Assembly: GCA_026874595.1 (NCBI GenBank)
Contig: CM049312.1
Location: 80,002,929 to 80,066,928, forward strand
Length of the DNA stretch: 64,000 nt
Source: Sipunculus nudus
Lineage: Eukaryota; Annelida; Sipuncula; Golfingiida; Sipunculidae
Reading direction: 5' to 3'
In this document: positions 1-12,433 of the stretch, piece after piece
Numbering within the stretch: the first letter of the stretch is position 1
Layout: each line of letters opens with the position of its first letter
Notes under the pieces: generated by a model
Told to the model about the DNA's origin: nothing
Database searches by the model: none
The model's input: the letters and a program-made list of their open reading frames with translations, nothing else
Translations under genes and position numbers: made by a program

Positions 1-830
1 AGAAGTTGCAACTTTCAAACATTCCCATTATGATTTTATTTATTTATCTATTTTTGTTTTACTTTGTCTGTTAAGTGTGGTGAAGATAGGACACTGTTCA
101 AGTATCCTGTACACGTCTTATTAACAGACTGAATATGTAAAACCTGGTCTATGAGAGTCTTAAACGGCCAGGGTAACAGTTATATCTTTTTACATTTATA
201 TGCATGTGTTTAACAAATAATTCACATTGTCATGAATGTACTGTTCCTATAGTATACAATAGTATATGTCTTGCCATATATTTACATAGAGAGGATGAAT
301 CAGAAATGAGCGTCTGGTATGCATGGTATAGGCACAGAACAGAATTATTAGTTTTACACTGGCGTACCTGTTAAAGACGGATGAGAAATGAGCATCTTGT
401 ATGGTATTAGGGAATTTTGTTTCTAGTTTTGTCATGTACAAACCTGCCTATTTAGTGGTATAGGACAAAATAAGTGAAGTGTTACACCGCCATATATCCC
501 CTGGTGAGGACGGACCAGAAACGAGTGTCTGGTATGGTATTTTTTGTAAGATTCTCTCAGTGTCAACCTGCCTGTCCGGTGGCACAAAACAGTTTTTCGT
601 GTATCACTGACATATCTGTTGAAGATGGATCAGAAAGGAGCGTCTAGTATGGTATTAGGCAATTTGTTTCTATGTTTGTCAGTGTGAACTGGCCCTGATT
701 AGTGATATATCATAGAATAGGGGAAGAGTTACACTGTCATTTGTTTACATAATAAGGAGGGATCAGAAATGTGCGTCTGGTATGGTATTTGGCCATTTAT
801 TTTTGTTTTATTTTGTCAATGGGATCATAT
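1..830. repeat. Degenerate tandem array, unit about 115-135 bp
   Basis: A diverged block recurs about five times. Its core reads like gatcagaaatgagcgtctgg followed by tatggtatt, and anchors are seen near 294, 379, 509, 624 and 757. Each is followed by a T-rich stretch (tttgttt..ttttgtca) and a 'tgtcagtgt' or 'ttacact' block. The window edge may cut a sixth unit. There are no open reading frames of note. It looks like an old minisatellite or the core of a mobile element; its family is not recognised. Confidence 0.6.
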
Positions 831-1216
831 TTGGGTGTCATAAGTACTCCTGTGTGAATATATATGGGACAGACCGAGGAAAAAACACCCGTTAGGTTAT
901 TCATGGGTGTATTATGATGTCATTTAGAGCTTAAATGACGGGTTGCAAGTGGATATGTGCACACATTATTAGATTATTGAGTATGTAGAATGCATTGACA
1001 CTTAATGAGTGCAAGAAGAGGTCACATAAATAAGATAAGATATAGTTTATTGCTATATATATGTAATAAAATCATCACATACAATAGTATTTGGCTTAAC
1101 TGGCTTGCTTAAACAAACACATTAAACAAAAAATAATAAAATAAAATTGTATATAGAAAAAAAAAGACGTATGACTAAGAATGTTTGACCAGATTATTGT
1201 GCTGCAAGTGATATAT

Positions 1217-2450
1217 TTAATTCCCGAACGGTTGATGCGTAAGTGCTGGTTTGAGTTCTTTTAAAAAATTGCCTGATAGCAACCTATAGCGAACCCCCAA
1301 TTTCATTTTTTTTAACAAATAGTGCGCCGAATGACTATAGTCTTCTATAATGTCGTTTTCTTTCTTCAACAATCGTATTTGAAATAAGGAGTCAACTGTG
1401 GGTAAAGGAACCCCAGTGATCCTCTCATCTGTTCTAACTACCCTCGAAAGACGGTTCCTTTCCTGGACCGTGATACTACCTCCCCATACAGTGACTGACA
1501 ACGTCAGGTCTCCCTGAATTACCGCCAGATAAAACTTTAATAAAATGGGTTGACTGAGCCCGAAATCTTTTAGGTTCCTTAGAAAGAATAAACGTTGTTG
1601 TGCCTTCTTTACGCAGTAATTAACATTTTCACCCACTTCAAATCAGAAGAAATAAAAATCCTAAAAATTTAAAACAGTCAACGATTTCAACCTCGGAGCC
1701 TTCAATTATAGTAAGGGTAATATTTCAGTTTTCTTCCGTCTAAAATCAATTATCATCTCCTTGGTTTCCTTTACTTTAACTCAAGATTTTTTTCAGAGCA
1801 CCACGAAGTTAAAGTTTTAATTTCATTTCGGTAAACACTTTCGTTATTTCCCCGGATGAGCCAAGAAACTGTTGTGTTATCTGCAAATTTTACAATGAGG
1901 CAATCATCAGATGTACAGACACAGTCATAGGTGAATAGAGAGTACAATTTTGGTGAAAGCACCCAACCTTGGGGTGCTCTAGTGTTTAAGACCAATTCTT
2001 CGGAAATAATGTTACCAATCTTAACCACCTGAGGCCGATTTGTTAAAAAGTCTAAGATCCAGTTACACATGTTAATATTAAGACCCAGTTTTGATAGTTT
2101 TCCGATTAATTTATGGGGAAGGATAGTGTTAAAGGCTGAGCTGAAATCAATGAATAAACCCCTTACATAGGTAGATTCTCGTAAGTCGAGATGTTTTAAA
2201 ATACGGTAAAGTGTGAATGATACAGCGTCATCTGTTGAGCGGTTACTACGATAGGCGAACTGAAAAGGATCAAGTGTCTGAAATACTGTCAGCATTTGAG
2301 CTAATTTAACACCAGTCGCTCAAAACGCTTGGCAATTACAGAAGTTAATGCAACAGGACGATAGTCATTCAAACATGATGCATGAGATTTTTTTTCGGGA
2401 CAGGAATAATCACTGATCGTTTGAAGAGCTCTGGCACTGTACACGATCGC
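1217..2450 (-). pseudogene. Decayed non-LTR retrotransposon (CR1/L2-like reverse transcriptase)
   Basis: Read on the minus strand, pieces of one reverse transcriptase appear in order but in different frames. They are [14 protein letters not shown] and [11 protein letters not shown] near 2330-2450, then [28 protein letters not shown] and KFADN in 1771-2295 (the catalytic FADD is FADN here). KETKEMIIDFRRKK follows near 1700-1760, and a C-terminal segment ending in HQPFGN lies at 1217-1636. At least three frameshifts separate them. The first half of the protein (endonuclease) is missing, so the copy is 5' truncated. Downstream on the minus strand is an AT-rich 3' region with short AAGATA-like repeats near 1035-1050. 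The CR1/L2-type assignment rests on motif wording only. Positions 831-1216 hold no gene. Confidence 0.85.
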
Positions 2451-3225
2451 AAGGACCTAAATGTGAAATACTCACGCCTAATGAGCTACTTGTCTTATAA
2501 ATTTGAATCATACAATATGAATGTGTACATTTCATACGTCAGATACGCAAGGAATGACTTAAAATGTCCCAACATCAACATTTTTTTCGAAATGCTAACA
2601 AATTTGTTACAGTTAACATCATTCTTAATGTCTGAGATTCATCTTTTAATCACTGTGCACAGATAGATATGTTGGAAGGATTGTACTGGTATTCATGACT
2701 ATTTTATGTAGAAAATTTTATTTTGTTAAAAAAATAAATTTTTTTATGGGGAAGGGGAGGTGTGTTATGTACTAAGGGCCAGTTTCACTCTCTGTATTTC
2801 ATCATGAATATATATTATGTAAGTTGCAGGTGTTTAAGTTAATTGGGACTTTGTGTTTTCAAATGTCAGAGCTGAGTTGCCAGGTATTTACATAATGACT
2901 GTAATTGCTTAGCCTTGATTACACGGGAACTCTATTCAGTCTAATTGCACTTTCATTCAGCTCCTGTGCACAATTTTCTTTAATTGCATCTGTTGTGACA
3001 CGTCAGGGAAATCTCTGGTTGGTTTACGAATGGTTTATGAATTTTGATTGAAGATATGTTGTTGAGGGGGGGGGGGGGAAGCAGTTAGAATCTGGGGGCC
3101 AAGCCCTAGGCACGGGCTTGGCATTCCCTCTCCTGTATAGTTACAGTAAAGAATATTTTGCATCAACTCAGAGACTTGTAAGTTTGTCACCTATGCATCC
3201 TGGACCAGGTTATAATCGCTACAAC
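2451..3225. other. Gene-free stretch with a G tract
   Basis: No supported gene. A run of 13 G lies at 3066-3078. The stretch ends at a C-rich tract (3228-3235), where the large duplication begins. Confidence 0.5.
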
Positions 3226-4175
3226 CCGCCCCCCCCTTGCTTACGACGGAACATCAGTCTTAATACATATGCATAAGCCCGCCAAATTTGTACCGAGGGT
3301 TGGGCCCGCCTCCTGGAGTCAGTCGGCAGCATGCAGCCCAGCAAAACAGGAGCTTCCCAAACCACCCTACTCCCCCGCTGTGATCATTTATCTGTCCATG
3401 TGATAACTAACTTGGTGGTCACTATTCTGACTCTCTGGGTGTATGCTTGCTTTGGTTTTATTGACATGTATAATCAGTTTGAGGCCCCACTGTGTGCATA
3501 ACAATAATGAATATTAATTATTAAGATGTCTGAAGGATAATGAAAAATCGCTTCATCTTAGCTAATGTCTAGAGCCTATGTATATTTTGTACTCGGCCTG
3601 GGGTTATTATATGTTATAATCTACCTATGTTTCACGTGCAGATATACTTGTAATAATGAGATGCCCTTAGGGTAACACGTCCCCGTAGTTGAATCCTAGC
3701 AGGTATAACATTCTATAACACTGCCTTCATGGAAACTCACACTCTTTTATTCGTATGCTATAATCAATGTTAAATGCCACTTCAGTATTTATATGAATAC
3801 ACACGTGATTTTCTCCTGAGAGATTAATACTTTATTACATATGCTTCCCTCCCTTCTCGGGAAGATCTTTATATTGTGTCATGCATTGCGCTCGATTGAT
3901 ATGATTGGTTTAATACTTATTAAGCAATGTACTGCATGCCTTTGCGTTCTTATACAGCATCAAGTAGCATAATATTACAAACACAATGCATTGCAAACAG
4001 GTCCCCCGAGGGGACGTAGAATGTCTTTGTATTCTTATTTGTAGTTAATCAGAGCACTACAGCTGCTGCTCATGAGGGGGGGGGGGGTTTCTAATCAGAA
4101 AAGTTAATTGTGTTAGATATTGTCTGACCGATGATAGGTAGCCTATGCGCTACTAGGGTGTATTGAATAAACCCT

Positions 4176-4277
4176 TATTTTTAAAATATACTACTGACTT
4201 GCTTTATGACTAAGTGAACAGTTATATTTTTAAAATATACTACTGACTTGCTTTATGACTAAGTGAACAGTTGGAGG
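4176..4277. repeat. Two tandem copies of a 51-bp unit
   Basis: The unit containing aaaatatactactgacttgc and ctttatgactaagtgaacag occurs twice in a row with nearly no differences. Copy 2 of the large duplication has this unit once (after 14583), so the doubling is later than the large duplication. Confidence 0.8.
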
Positions 4278-6025
4278 TGTAAAATTTAATTTATAGAGAA
4301 ACCATGAACCCACTTGTGCGATACTTGGAGTATTGTTACAATATTACACAAAAGAAGAGCACCGAATATGATGCATACTACGCTCGTTGTGTATCTGGTG
4401 ACCTCTGACTTCATAAAATATGCGGGGATATTGCTAGGAATAAGAAACGTTATTGGCAAATATGTTTAACGAGTTTCATTAAAATCCATTAGCCGTTTTG
4501 GTTAGTCACCATGGTGGCACCAAAGTCTGGTTATTTCTGGTCTCATGAAACATGCGTTGATAATGCTGGAAATCGATAGTAGGCGAGATATTATATTGAT
4601 TAATACTTCTGTTGAGTTTGACCATTTATCGTATTCCTCGTTAGTAACCGCGGTGCTTCCCCATGGTCCTCTTATTGAGAAACTGTTACTGAATTTGAGA
4701 TTCCAGAACACAAAATATATGTTTATAAATGTCTTTTTCTTAATTTTTTTACTATTTTCAATTACAGAACTAAATTTCCGCGGAACATTTGCCCACTTCG
4801 TGCTTCCCAATAACCATGTACCAAGCTTGTTGTTGCGTTACAGAACGAGCGTCGAGGTCGCCAGGAAGGATCAGCTTCTTTCTCAGACTGAACAGCAGCA
4901 ACGATAGCATTGGTTAAATATATATTATCCGCAGGTCTGCCGCATTGGTTATATACCAATTTTTGAAACATTTTGTATATATAACGAAGAGATGAGATTT
5001 AAGAAAGTAATAAGCATAAACCAATTTGGCTTAATTAACCTAAGAGCTTGTGAGAAGAATGACCGATTACCACTCTGCAACAACATGTGTCCTTGACACT
5101 GCCTGGTCAGATTTACTAAAAGGCTATTAATCTTTAGTTTTATCCATTTCAGAGATGTGTGCAATGATCCTGGCGAACATGCTCATTCAGTTTTGTTTCA
5201 TTGTGACGTGCTAAAAGTAAATGTCTAATGATAATGCATATTCTACCTGGGACGTGCCAGTGCAATAAGTTTGTTTTCATTTTTCTATTATTTCAATATA
5301 TACTTAAACACTCAAACAATTGTCTAAATTGTAGATAGCTGCACAGCAAATATCAAATCAGTTACTAATAGAATTAACGTATATGCAATATCTAGTGCAA
5401 TTTCATCATATTGTTGCACCCCACGGGTGACTCTGCACAGCTGAGGTTGACTTTAAAGATAAAAACCTAAAATAATATCAAATGGATATACAGTCTGAGA
5501 GGAAGAGGTAATATAGGCCATGGTTGGTTGATATGATTGGTTTGTATTGATGAGTAAGAAATTGTTGCAAATAATATTTTGTGATCTGACCATGTGTTTG
5601 TTTCAAAATGTTAAAACTGAAAAATCTTAGAAGTTTGTGAATATAAGATCTAAACAATTACCATGATCATTGGTTGGCTTTTTGATACATTGTTGATAAA
5701 TCAGCAGTTTACACATTTGTTCAATTGATCCTGTTTTTATTATACTATTTTTGTTCAGTTTTATCTGATGTATACAGTTGCAATGTAACTAACGTCCCAC
5801 GTCCACAAGAACAAGACTTGATATGAGGGATGGAGGGGGGGGGGGGGGTGATGGGAGTTACAACATTTCTATATATGAATACAGGATATGGAACAATTCA
5901 TCAGTGTTTACATGAAAAATAGTTGATTAACAACTATTGCATATTTAAAAAATAGACAGGGAGACTGATAGACAGGCAAAGCTGATCGCTTTATCTCCCA
6001 TTTGACACGAAATTAAACACAAATC

Positions 6026-7183
6026 TTTTTTACAATCAACAAAATAATCGTATATACAATTTTTTGTATGATTACTGTTATCAATAAAAAGAATAAAATA
6101 TTTATTAAAATCCGGCATACTGAAGAGGCTGAGTTAGGTGGTAGGACGCTGGCTACGTGTCAAACAACTCATGTAGCCACGGTCGAGTGGTTACCTTTAT
6201 CCGGGTACAGACAGGAATATGTGAGAGCGGACACTTGTGTAATGATATTGAGGTCAGAAGTGGCCGCTAGATTTGTTGAGCCCATATTACGGAGTCACTG
6301 CCCTTGACCTACGCTCCCGAGGCAGCGGAAATCTTGCGCTTCTAAAGAAGCAACTGATTTTCACGCTGCCAGCTTTGACCGTTTATGATATATTTAGACA
6401 CCAGATGGCGGTTCGTTGTCCACTGAAATAAACGTGCGTATGATGTGACAAGCAGCCCATCAGCTGCCAATAAACAAACACTCGACAGGCATCCTGGCTC
6501 AGCCCATTGCTGCGCTTCAAACGCCGCTTGATGAGTTTCCGGTCGAATTTAAATTGCTCCCTCTGCATTCTCGCATCATCGACCGCACAGTATGACTGTG
6601 TTAGCGTTGCCATGTAACTGTTGTCTGCAGAACTGTCACCAGCCAGCGAGGTGTGCACGCAGCCTTTGTTGTTACGTTTCGTTTGAATTACAGCTCACCG
6701 GCCGAGCATCCTATGTGCCCAAGGCCCTAAGCAAACCACGTCATGGGCAATTCCCACTGAGCCTGTGGCCTGTTCAGACGGTTACGCTGGGGGATGAGCT
6801 GTCACTCAAAAAGAAATGAATATGATTGGCTCCGTGTATTCCTCGCTTGGCTTTGTCTTCCAGCACAAGGTCTCATCTGATTGGACAAAAATACAGTGTT
6901 GCAATTCAGGATACGAGGTCATAACAAACAGCGCCTTACGATATAGGTAGTAGCCCTATACGTACAGCGCTGTGTAAAGAGCTTACCCTTGACCGTAATT
7001 GAGGGGTTTACCGGCCTGCGGGACCGAGAGACCTCGCCGTAATACGAAATAGAGGAGTGACCGTAATTGACAACAAAATGATTATAAAATATAACGGTCG
7101 AAAATTCGGGACCATAAAAATCTGACCGTTAAACACGTATTGACCGTTATTGAGGCGTGGCCGTTAGCAGGCGTTGTACTGTA
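6026..7183. mobile_element. Insert present only in duplication copy 1; pogo/Tigger-like right end
   Basis: Copy 2 runs straight through this point (about 16508-16523), while copy 1 has about 1.15 kb of visibly GC-richer DNA. Read on the minus strand from 7181, the insert begins CAGTACAAC next to a TA dinucleotide (7182-7183). It then carries at least six sub-repeats of the form TAACGGTC or TTACGGTC within 200 bp. A CAGT.. terminus, TA target and repeated subterminal binding-site-like motifs are the pattern of pogo/Tigger DNA transposons. No matching left terminus and no transposase were found, so this may be a solo end or a composite insertion. Inverted CCAAT boxes (attgg) lie near 6828 and 6886. 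Confidence 0.45.
6383..6658 (-). other. Open frame inside the GC-rich insert, possible captured first exon
   Basis: An ORF of up to 91 codons is rich in charged residues (AVDDARMQREQFKFDRKLIK, then RRLKRSN) and lies in a CpG-containing segment. Two CCAAT boxes on the same strand lie 170-230 bp upstream, so the arrangement resembles a promoter plus first coding exon. I do not recognise the protein. The last third (after DACR) looks non-coding, and a weak GT follows there. It could equally be a chance ORF in GC-rich DNA. Confidence 0.2.
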
Positions 7184-9362
7184 TATGATGTTTCAATTTT
7201 TTTGTTATTAAACTAATTTTCCAATTCTGATATATTTTATACTGTTGCAATAAAACTGTCGACAGTGCACAGGTGGAAGGACTCCACGGGGGGGGGGGGG
7301 GGCAGGGGGGTATGGTTGTGTGAGTAACAACGGCTTCGCATATACATCCAGGGTAGGATATTTAATTCAGCAGTGCTTTCTGGTAAAAACATTATTCATA
7401 ATTATAAAATATTTAAAAATAGAGATAAACAAACGAGACAATGCCGTTATTTCCCTATTTTACTGATACAGGGAAATAATGAACAAATGTTTGCATTAAA
7501 TCCTCATTTTTACTACATCTTTTTTAAAATTTTTAAATGTTATACATTTGCAGTATAAAATATATATCCTGTGATAAAAATTCAATAAGTAGGCAATTTT
7601 GTAGATTACTATTTTTTTAGTTTTTTTGTGTAGATGCAGTGAAAATTTAAATACACTTAGTAACAGGAAAAAATATGTCACAGTATAAGTTGGAAAAAAT
7701 GGAAGGTATTGATTTTATGCCATTAACTTAAGAAAATGAGAAGATTCTGATCTAATTTCGGATATACAGTTGAATTTTGATTAAATAATGTTTTATACTT
7801 GGGGAAAAAAGTCTCAAGCTTTAATATTTATCGTGTAAAGTGAGTAAATAGCATTCCTCATTATCTACAATGTGCATTATATTTAACCAATGATAATAAA
7901 CAATTACGTAATGCTTACCTAATTTCAGGCCTGTATAGGAAATATACAGGAAATTATTTACGGTAAATATAAAGAAAAAAAATTGAAGTTTGATATAGGC
8001 AGTCCTGATGTGTGATAATAGGTTTTAATGGAAAATTGAAGTTTTTCCTTAATTTCTCAATGGAAATAAGTCGCAGTGACCAAGTTTTCGGGTTGGTAAG
8101 ATATTTTGGGGACATCTAACAGTATACCGTATTCGAAGGTCTAACAGTTCCCATATTTCCCAGTCTAACGGACGGAAGGACAGCCACACCGACGGGCGAT
8201 TGACAAATGACCATAACTGTAGAATAGATCACCAAGTAAAGATCCCAGTAGTGCCCTTTCAGATATCATGAACGATTCTGAAAGGACATATTTCTTTACA
8301 TCTAATTTTTACAGTGTGTGCTTTGTGATGAGGTCCAAGGGCCCCATCTTCCATTCTGAAAACAAATACAAATGCACAAACAACGAGAAATCGTAGATGG
8401 CGCTAACATTCTTCGGCAGCGATTAACTGGCCATAAATCGACTAAAAATCGATTAGAACTAACTCGGATAATATAGGTCACAGTGACCTGATTTCAAGTA
8501 TCTTTGATGATACCACCTGTGCTGAAGTGAGGTTTCAGCTACCTGATTCTTTTATAGTAAGCGCATTGTTTAAGGGAAGAAAAATCATAACCAAGCAACA
8601 TATTGGTCATGCTCAGCTGACTAGCATGATATTATAACCTAACATTAATAACAACAAGTCAAATATGTTAAAACCAAATTTAGTTAATTTCAGATATGAT
8701 CTTGGCCTTCAAAGTCGACTGTGCTCTTCTGAAGTGATGTGTAATGCACACGTGAATACTAAAAACCCTGTCAATACTCGCCTCAAGATATTGTACAAGA
8801 GAAAAAAAAACGGACTTCTGAAGAAATGAATGATAATTTTGTTCCAACTTGCTGTCTTAAGAGATATATGTAAAATAGAATAATTATGTCTAAACATGGG
8901 TCCCTTTCCCGCAACTGAGGGGAAATAAAAATGGAAGAACACAGTAAAGGTTATCAGTTTTGATATTCTTACGATAAACAGCCTGAACAAAAATAGCATG
9001 TGTATCACAAAGGAACAAAAAAAATTGAAAAAAAATATGGGGTTCTCAAGCTTATACTTCGTAGATTTAAACTTGAAGATCAATGTAAGGGTCACCAGTT
9101 TGAAGCTCAACTGAATGAATATTGACAATAATTTTAGGAAACAGTTTGAGGAAAAAATATGCAATACTGTAAACACTTAGCAGTCCGAAAGGAAATTTAA
9201 AAATCCGGCAAAAATTAAAAAAAAAAGTTGCACCATCAGTGTTTTGAAAATGATAGAACTAGTCATGACCAACAAATATGCAAGGTTTCATGACACTAGA
9301 CGAAACCAGAGCTGAGAAATTGATATGATTACTCGCATTTCGAAGTCTAAAAAGCAGCCAAA

Positions 9363-9489
9363 AGATGCGTAAAAGTTTTTTTTTTTTTTTTTTTTTTTTA
9401 AATATTTTTTTGTTGGAGGTAACCGCCTCTATTTTTTTTTTATTGCTACCTTAACTAAGTATATGTACATCTGCAGATGCGTAAAAGTT
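9363..9489 (-). mobile_element. Short polyadenylated retroposon with 15-bp target duplication
   Basis: The 15-mer agatgcgtaaaagtt flanks the insert (9363-9377 and 9475-9489). Duplication copy 2 has a single version (near 18849) with no insert. The inserted piece starts with a T run (9376-9399), meaning a poly(A) tail on the minus strand. Its body ends ..ttaactaagtatatgtacat. A diverged relative of the body lies at about 21650-21715. This is a target-primed insertion of a small RNA or SINE fragment after the large duplication. Confidence 0.75.
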
Positions 9490-9928
9490 AGAAAAAATGA
9501 TTCCCAGATAAGTAGTCTCGAGCAGCTGATTAAACTGTCCAGGATCAATACGCATTGCAAAAATCAGATCAATTAATGCAACCAGTACAATTTGTGTCCT
9601 GCTTACTTACGTCTTGACGGCCAGACGACCGAACACATGATAAAACACGTCAGCTGGTTTCAGATGAGGTTACATTTTTCGGGTATACAGTGATGGTAAT
9701 TGGTGCTGGAATGGTGTTTCTGAATAAATGAAGACCGCATCACCACAATGTACTCCCGCAAGTTTTATCTATATTATGCAGCAAGGGATAATTTCGTACT
9801 GCCGGGTTATGTGATTTGTTTACTGAGCAAGCAGCCTATCCCTGTAAAAGTCGGGCATCATTGATGGTTGTACGTCGTTGTTGTACAGTACACAACAGTG
9901 CGCCGTCGCAGTGTTACTGTAATATACA

Positions 9929-11578
9929 ATGTATAGAACAGCCTATCATCAACTTATGTTCCTTCTCTTGACAGGATCTGGAATCTGGTGCTGTCCTACT
10001 GGTTGCTGCTGTAGAAAACATGAATGGAACTGCTCTGGTTTGGGTCTGAATGAGATTCCGCAGAATCTTCCGAGTGTTCGTCGGTTAAATCTACCAGATA
10101 ACAATATCAGGAACGTAGTATATTCAGGAAAATATACCCGTGAAATAATCACGTTAAACCTTGATTATAATAACCTGGAAAGCCTGGACGGAATGGCCAA
10201 TGCATTTCCATAGGTAAAAGACTTGAGTATCCAAGGAAACAACCTTACCTTTGACGGCAGAGACATAGGCAATCCATTATTTAAAGTGACAGTATTGAAC
10301 ATAGCTCATAATTCAATAAGATCACTAAAACAGGTAAAAGAATTGTTTCCAAATACCAAAAACCTTCGTTTATCAAACACGTCGGTTTCAGATGAAACCC
10401 TCAAAGAGTTCGCTAAGTATAATGGATCGTTCCAAGAGATAGAAGAACTGTACTTAGATAACAGCAATTTAATATCACTGACGTTAATTCCAACTCTCTT
10501 TCCCTCTGTAAAGAAACTATACATTAAATATAACAAGCTGAAAAGTTTCATCGAAACAGAAATGATAGTGATGATCAGACTAGAGGGCCTTTACTTGAGT
10601 CACAATAATATCCAGCAGTCATCTAGTAGCCCATGTATTATTCCTGGGTTTCGAGATACTAACTTTAATGAGAGTAACTAAAAGCTCATGGTACCAAACT
10701 TGAAATGGTTGGATTTATCATGGAATCAGCTTAACACCATCCCAACGTTAGATATATGTTCCGCTGGAGATTTGTTTTTGTTTAGTTGTGGACTCCGGAC
10801 ACTCATTCTCAGCCATAACTGTATTAGTGAGCTTAAGGATGAGTTCTTTGCTCTTCAAACTTTAAAATATCTGGATGTATCCCACAACCTTATAACAAGA
10901 GTTAATTTTAATATATTTAAACGATTAAAGGCCTTGGAGTATTTGAGTATATCTGGAAACAGATTAATCGCCTTAATTGTTGTCCAGGATATCCCAGGTA
11001 CCTTGAAATGGATTGGCATGAAAGGAATAAACCCATGTCTTTTAGCCAGTATTCCGGGTGAACCGCCCATCCGGGATAGAAGATATGGCTGTACTTGCAA
11101 CCCAAATATCACGTCTGAAAACAACAAGACGGATTCCTTACGTTGGCTGTCTTCTGATTTACGAATCGGGACAGTTACGAAAACACCTGTCATTTTCGCG
11201 ATATGGAGTCCTGACCTCGATGTTTATATTCCACTGGAACGTGATGGATGTCTTTTCCTTGAGCAGGATGAACTGTTTTTTTTTATCAACGAGCTTAAGA
11301 GCACGGTCGTACAAGTGAATTGCTCTGATGAAGAAAAAGAAGCTTTAGTACAAACAAGGAATATACTATTTTGTAAACTGACTCTTGAACCAGATGGGAT
11401 GTCCAAAGTTGGTACCAGTCCGTTTTGCACATATAAGAAGCCAACTACAGGGAGAGACTTGCCAAATGGCTACGGAACGACTGAGGATAAAATAAGTACA
11501 TTGACTGTTCTGCGATCATTGGCACCTGTGATTGTATGAGCTGTTCTGCTGATTGTGATGTGTATATTATTCAAATAA
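9929..11578 (+). pseudogene. LRR membrane protein, copy 1, with three in-frame stops
   Basis: One reading frame runs from ATG 9929 without any frameshift. It is broken by TAG at 10211-10213 (codon 95), TAA at 10679-10681 (codon 251) and TGA at 11537-11539 (codon 537), and it ends at TAA 11576-11578. It encodes a signal peptide, a Cys-rich N-cap, about 12 leucine-rich repeats and a Cys-containing C-cap, very close to copy 2 up to about codon 448. After that the sequence is unrelated to copy 2. A hydrophobic stretch (LAPVIV, stop, AVLLIVMCIL) looks like a transmembrane helix with the third stop in its middle and almost no tail after it. In copy 2 the first two stop codons read AAC and TCA. It is most simply a pseudogene. 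Confidence 0.8.
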
Positions 11579-12386
11579 TTGATTAGCATCCCATCTTCGT
11601 TCATATTGTGATTTTGCGTGTATTCTTTGTATAATTTCCGCGGAATTCTCTAAAATGTTGCAGGAGAAAATCATAATATTTGCCCGCCACTACACGCAAC
11701 AAAACAAGCCCTGGGTTGATTTAATATTCCATTTAAAAAACAATTATATATCCATTCTTTGTTGAGGCGATTTAACTGTTTGTGTGCTTTTACATTTTCC
11801 TTACTTTTGTATTGCTGTCCATACGCTTATATATTTTTGTAGCCTATGACATATATAAGTTAGGTACGTAGATATATAAATAGACAAGGAGTGATTTCTA
11901 TCCGCATATCGATTAATGATAATTGGAATGTTTAACAAAAGGATTCTTAACCCAGGGTACGCTCCTCAACAACAGATCATGGTATTATGCTTCTACCAGG
12001 AGACAATATATTTCGTTTGAACGGCCGGTAACGCAATTGATTCATCTTTTATCAAATGTATTCAAATGTTTTGTTTCTTTCTTGGAGTTGTCTTATGCAT
12101 ACGTACCACTCGATAACGTATATTGCCAAAAATATGTGGTCTTGGAGTGCCATCAATAAATCTTTGGCTCACAAATATACCGACTTTGGACACATGCTGA
12201 ATTTTCAAACAGCAACCTACATGGTATAACTCAATTCAACGATTTACGATAGTGTACTTGTGGAGGCTCGTTATAGTTTTCATGATTTTCATTATTAGTG
12301 TCCCCCCATGGTTCTGTGATCAATTAGAATGTGACCTGGCATGAGGATTGGCTTTGACACAAGAGTCAAAATACATAATTAAAAAT

Positions 12387-12388
<2 letters not shown>
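11579..12388. other. Gene-free AT-rich stretch
   Basis: This follows the copy 1 LRR frame and is not homologous to the region after copy 2. No supported gene or element was recognised. Short ORFs here have no family resemblance. Confidence 0.4.

Positions 12389-12430
<42 letters not shown>
12389..12430. repeat. (TA)n microsatellite
   Basis: About 21 uninterrupted TA units. Confidence 0.95.

Positions 12431-12433
<3 letters not shown>

Larger units (their letters stand above)
3226..11273 (+). repeat. Tandem segmental duplication, copy 1
   Basis: This segment is collinear with 13907-20648. Homology begins right after a C tract in both (gcttacgacgg...catcagtcttaata). It runs through shared noncoding sequence (4150-5790 with 14330-16290; 7900-9920 with 17300-19290) and stops inside the LRR coding region near 11273, just after the codons for EQDE. 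Relative to copy 2 this copy carries about 500 extra bases at 3562-4061, a GC-richer insert at about 6026-7183 and a small retroposon at 9363-9489. Coding parts look more alike than flanking parts. Confidence 0.85.

Noticed and set aside
4545-4907. 120-codon ORF with a partial counterpart at 14892-15101
   Set aside because: The frame is kept only for part of its length between the duplication copies and is then interrupted by inserts; composition looks non-coding.
8709-9176. 155-codon Phe-rich ORF
   Set aside because: Low-complexity AT-rich DNA; the matching region of copy 2 does not keep the frame.
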